From NCBI RefSeq assembly GCF_013375035.1, contig NZ_CP056032.1:5330001-5394000 (forward strand): a stretch of DNA of 64,000 nucleotides, given 5' to 3'. A program made the translations under genes and the position numbers. The notes beneath the pieces are model-generated. The model saw only the letters and a program-made list of their open reading frames with translations. It did not search any database and was not told the DNA's origin. Positions within the stretch are counted from its first letter, which is position 1, and each line of letters begins with the position of its first letter. This DNA is from Spirosoma sp. KUDC1026. GTDB lineage: Bacteria; Bacteroidota; Bacteroidia; Cytophagales; Spirosomataceae. Of the stretch, positions 62,906 to 64,000 are shown in pieces.

Positions 62906-64000
62906 ATGAACCAGTCTGATCACTCAACGTCCGACGCTCAGCCAGAAAAACTGGGGAGTGCCGGCACCACCCGCCGTCAGTTTCTCCAGTCCGGAGCGCT
63001 GGCAGCCGCGGGCTTTCTTATTGTCCCCCGCCACGTACTGGGTGGTAAAGGATTTATCGCGCCAAGTGATAAGCTGAACATTGCTGGCGTTGGCTTCGGC
63101 GGTAAAGGATTTAGCGACACGAATAATTCGTTCAACAACGGCGCGAACAACATTGTGGCACTTTGCGATGTTGACTGGGGTCTGAACCGGGTAAAAGAAA
63201 ACTTCACCAAGCATCCCAACGCAAAGCGGTACAAAGATTTCCGCGAGATGCTGGATAAAGAAGGTAAAACAATCGATGCCGTTACGGTATCGACAGCCGA
63301 CCATACTCACGCGGTCGTAGCCATGGCCGCTATGCAACGCGGTAAGCACGTTTACGTGCAGAAACCACTGACCCATAACATCCACGAAGCCCGGATGCTG
63401 ACCGAAGCAGCCCGCAAGTATAAAGTGGTGACGCAGATGGGGAACCAGGGTTCGTCGAACCCACAGCAGAAGCAGATGGTCGACTGGTTCGATAAGGGTC
63501 TGCTCGGTACGGTTAACACGGTTCATCTATGGACTAACCGGCCCGTTTGGCCTCAGGGTATTCCGGTTCCACAGCCAGCCGGGGAAACACCCGTTGACCT
63601 GGATTGGGATCTGTGGCTCGGACCCGCGCAGAAAGTGGGTTACACGCCCGCTTACCATCCGTTCAAATGGCGCGGCTGGTGGAACTTCGGTGCCGGAGCA
63701 CTGGGCGACATCGGTTGTCACGTCATGGACGTACCGTTCCGGGTGCTGGGCCTTGGTTATCCAACCGAAGTAGAAACCAGCGTTGGCGCCGTATTCCTGA
63801 AAGACTGGACGCCTGAATACATTCCCGAAGGTTGCCCACCATCGTCACGTGTTGAGCTGAAGTTTCCAGCCACGGCGAAAAATAAATCAGCGGTAACGAT
63901 GACCTGGTCGGATGGTGGTATTCGTCCGTTCCGTCCTGACATGCTGCCAGAAGGTGAACCTTTCCCGGAAGGTGGCGAAAACGGTGTATTCATCATCGGC
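62906..64000 (+). CDS. Tat-exported Gfo/Idh/MocA-family oxidoreductase (3' partial)
   Basis: At least 365 aa, open to the window edge. The N-terminus carries a twin-arginine signal (TTRRQFLQSGALAAAGFLIV), so the folded, cofactor-loaded enzyme is exported. The following Rossmann domain (KLNIAGVGFGGKGF, then VALCDVDW) binds NAD(P). The family EKP-like motif reads VQKPLTHN, and ALGDIGCHVMDVPFRVLGL carries the conserved His in the catalytic region. Such proteins in Bacteroidetes oxidise or rearrange sugars or glycosides in the periplasm; substrate unknown. The ATG is the first in frame after the terminator. Confidence 0.9.
   Translation, partial: MNQSDHSTSDAQPEKLGSAGTTRRQFLQSGALAAAGFLIVPRHVLGGKGFIAPSDKLNIAGVGFGGKGFSDTNNSFNNGANNIVALCDVDWGLNRVKENFTKHPNAKRYKDFREMLDKEGKTIDAVTVSTADHTHAVVAMAAMQRGKHVYVQKPLTHNIHEARMLTEAARKYKVVTQMGNQGSSNPQQKQMVDWFDKGLLGTVNTVHLWTNRPVWPQGIPVPQPAGETPVDLDWDLWLGPAQKVGYTPAYHPFKWRGWWNFGAGALGDIGCHVMDVPFRVLGLGYPTEVETSVGAVFLKDWTPEYIPEGCPPSSRVELKFPATAKNKSAVTMTWSDGGIRPFRPDMLPEGEPFPEGGENGVFIIG

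Noticed and set aside
62924..63526. 200-aa minus-strand ORF
   Set aside because: Antisense to the Tat-exported oxidoreductase, which has coherent family motifs on the plus strand.

Overview
The window looks like a chromosome segment from a Bacteroidetes bacterium of the Cytophagales type (Spirosoma-like). This is inferred from two SusC/SusD pairs, a further large TonB-dependent receptor, a purple acid phosphatase ending in a T9SS sorting domain, Bacteroidetes -7 promoter boxes (TAnnTTTG) upstream of many genes, almost no Shine-Dalgarno sites, and the gene content. No rRNA, canonical tRNA, CRISPR array, transposase or phage block was seen. Both ends cut genes: an FAD oxidoreductase lacks its start, and a Tat-exported Gfo/Idh/MocA oxidoreductase runs off the right end.

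Layout. 0-6.5 kb: amine-oxidase-like flavoprotein, membrane-anchored HExxH protein, OxyR with both redox cysteines, secreted hypothetical, ferrochelatase with a cysteine-rich insert, secreted M20 amidohydrolase. 6.6-14.7 kb: SusC/SusD pair and a lone Oar-like TonB receptor. 15-27.6 kb: a complete L-rhamnose module. The leftward operon encodes a fused rhamnulose-1-phosphate aldolase/lactaldehyde dehydrogenase, isomerase, kinase, GntR-type regulator and RhaT; a SusC/SusD pair is divergent from it. 27.8-33.1 kb: small membrane proteins, a frameshifted Hsp20 gene, an ECF sigma factor, and an apparently AT-richer group (DUF932-like, TerB-like, four-helix-bundle sensor protein). 33.2-37.6 kb: an RNA-repair locus with rtcB, a slipin (SPFH) gene and a divergent WYL-domain regulator. 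37.6-49.6 kb: GH15 glucoamylase-like enzyme, secreted AGE-family epimerase with nucleoside hydrolase, ileS, an HTH-like protein, and the T9SS phosphatase. 49.6-64 kb: menA, glutathione peroxidase, argS, an SDR, eboD-eboE-eboF, kup, an NDP-sugar epimerase and the partial oxidoreductase.

The most unusual material is non-coding. The roughly 620 bp gap between the WYL regulator and slipin-rtcB carries, on the rtcB-sense strand, a perfect tRNA-type T-arm inside a multi-hairpin fold, then two tandem hairpins whose stems differ by a compensatory base-pair change. This suggests an undescribed structured RNA tied to an RtcB repair operon.

Second, a family of palindromes built from 8-nt tandem units lies directly against the start codons of rhaI, rhaB, menA and the 61.7-kb epimerase. 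A related element is translated in frame inside ileS. A GC-rich core word recurs in four of the window's intergenic repeat elements.
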